64,000 nt of DNA from Acidovorax sp. sic0104 (GTDB lineage Bacteria > Pseudomonadota > Gammaproteobacteria > Burkholderiales > Burkholderiaceae_C). Below, piece by piece: positions 63,884-64,000 of this stretch. The notes under the pieces are model-generated. The model saw only the letters and a program-made list of their open reading frames with translations. It was not told where the DNA came from and did not search any database. The stretch is taken from contig NZ_JAHUWH010000003.1 of the NCBI RefSeq assembly GCF_019219095.1, positions 124,001-188,000 on the forward strand, written 5' to 3'. Position 1 is the first letter of the stretch. The number at the start of each line of letters is the position of its first letter. A program made the position numbers and the translations under genes.

Positions 63884-64000
63884 ATCAAAAAGACGTGAAT
63901 GCAGTTGCGCACCGATGGAAGCACCCGCCTCTCACGACGGGCTGCGGGGAATGCGTTCACCGATAATTCGCGCACTACCGCCGCACGCCACTCATCCTTT

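Overview
The window is a high-GC (roughly two-thirds G+C by eye) chromosomal segment of a betaproteobacterium. The gene families, the Azospirillum/Burkholderia-like oxidative sugar pathway and the short interspersed intergenic repeats point to Comamonadaceae (Acidovorax and relatives); this is inference, as there is no rRNA or other phylogenetic marker. No tRNA, rRNA, insertion sequence, prophage or CRISPR array was seen. The left edge cuts an Lrp/AsnC regulator, and the last 240 bases hold only the promoter region of the final minus-strand operon.

Layout. (1) 1-2042: an Lrp/AsnC regulator divergent from a PLP group II decarboxylase. (2) 2180-4344: sulfonate-binding protein and SsuD-type monooxygenase. 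(3) 4662-7466: small plus-strand genes (DUF1801, a 102-residue protein behind a perfect LexA box, a glycine-zipper protein, a low-molecular-weight phosphatase, a DUF5063 protein). (4) 7512-14114: a sulfonate/taurine-type ABC transporter operon that also encodes a cytochrome c, divergent from a cysteine-dioxygenase-like cupin and a four-domain rhodanese. (5) 14408-36543: a large oxidative sugar locus. (6) 36793-41064: a 1423-residue DUF4347 surface-type protein. (7) 41385-44707: a PD-(D/E)XK nuclease and a nuclease-helicase. (8) 44781-49144: tctBA divergent from a TctD/TctE-like two-component system, followed by a lipoprotein gene. (9) 49929-52410: a second sulfur-type flavin monooxygenase and a CysB-like regulator. 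(10) 52630-57925: a cobalamin-riboswitch operon (TonB receptor and BtuDFC-like transporter). (11) 57956-63883: a Fur-box operon with an ABC-2/DUF3526 transporter and a siderophore-type TonB receptor.

How the genes work together. The sugar locus holds mutarotase, SDR sugar dehydrogenase, SMP-30 lactonase, a GbpR-like LysR regulator, two complete sugar ABC transporters (ChvE-GguAB and YtfQRT-YjfF), and both branches after the aldonate. The arabinose branch is L-arabinonate dehydratase, 2-keto-3-deoxy-L-arabinonate dehydratase and 2-oxoglutarate semialdehyde dehydrogenase. The galactose branch is DgoD, DgoK and DgoA. L-arabinose and D-galactose share C2-C4 stereochemistry, so one set of first enzymes probably serves both. 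The sulfur genes are scattered over 50 kb but share an unusual upstream motif (14 of 14 bases identical at two sites, 10 at a third) at nearly the same distance from three start codons, which suggests one sulfur-limitation regulon.

The most notable non-coding content is a 1.76-kb block of about 450-bp direct and inverted repeats with a 44-bp tandem array, six copies of a ~44-bp intergenic repeat, a repeat that has become coding sequence at the end of gguA, and the iron- and B12-responsive elements that bracket the two TonB receptor operons.
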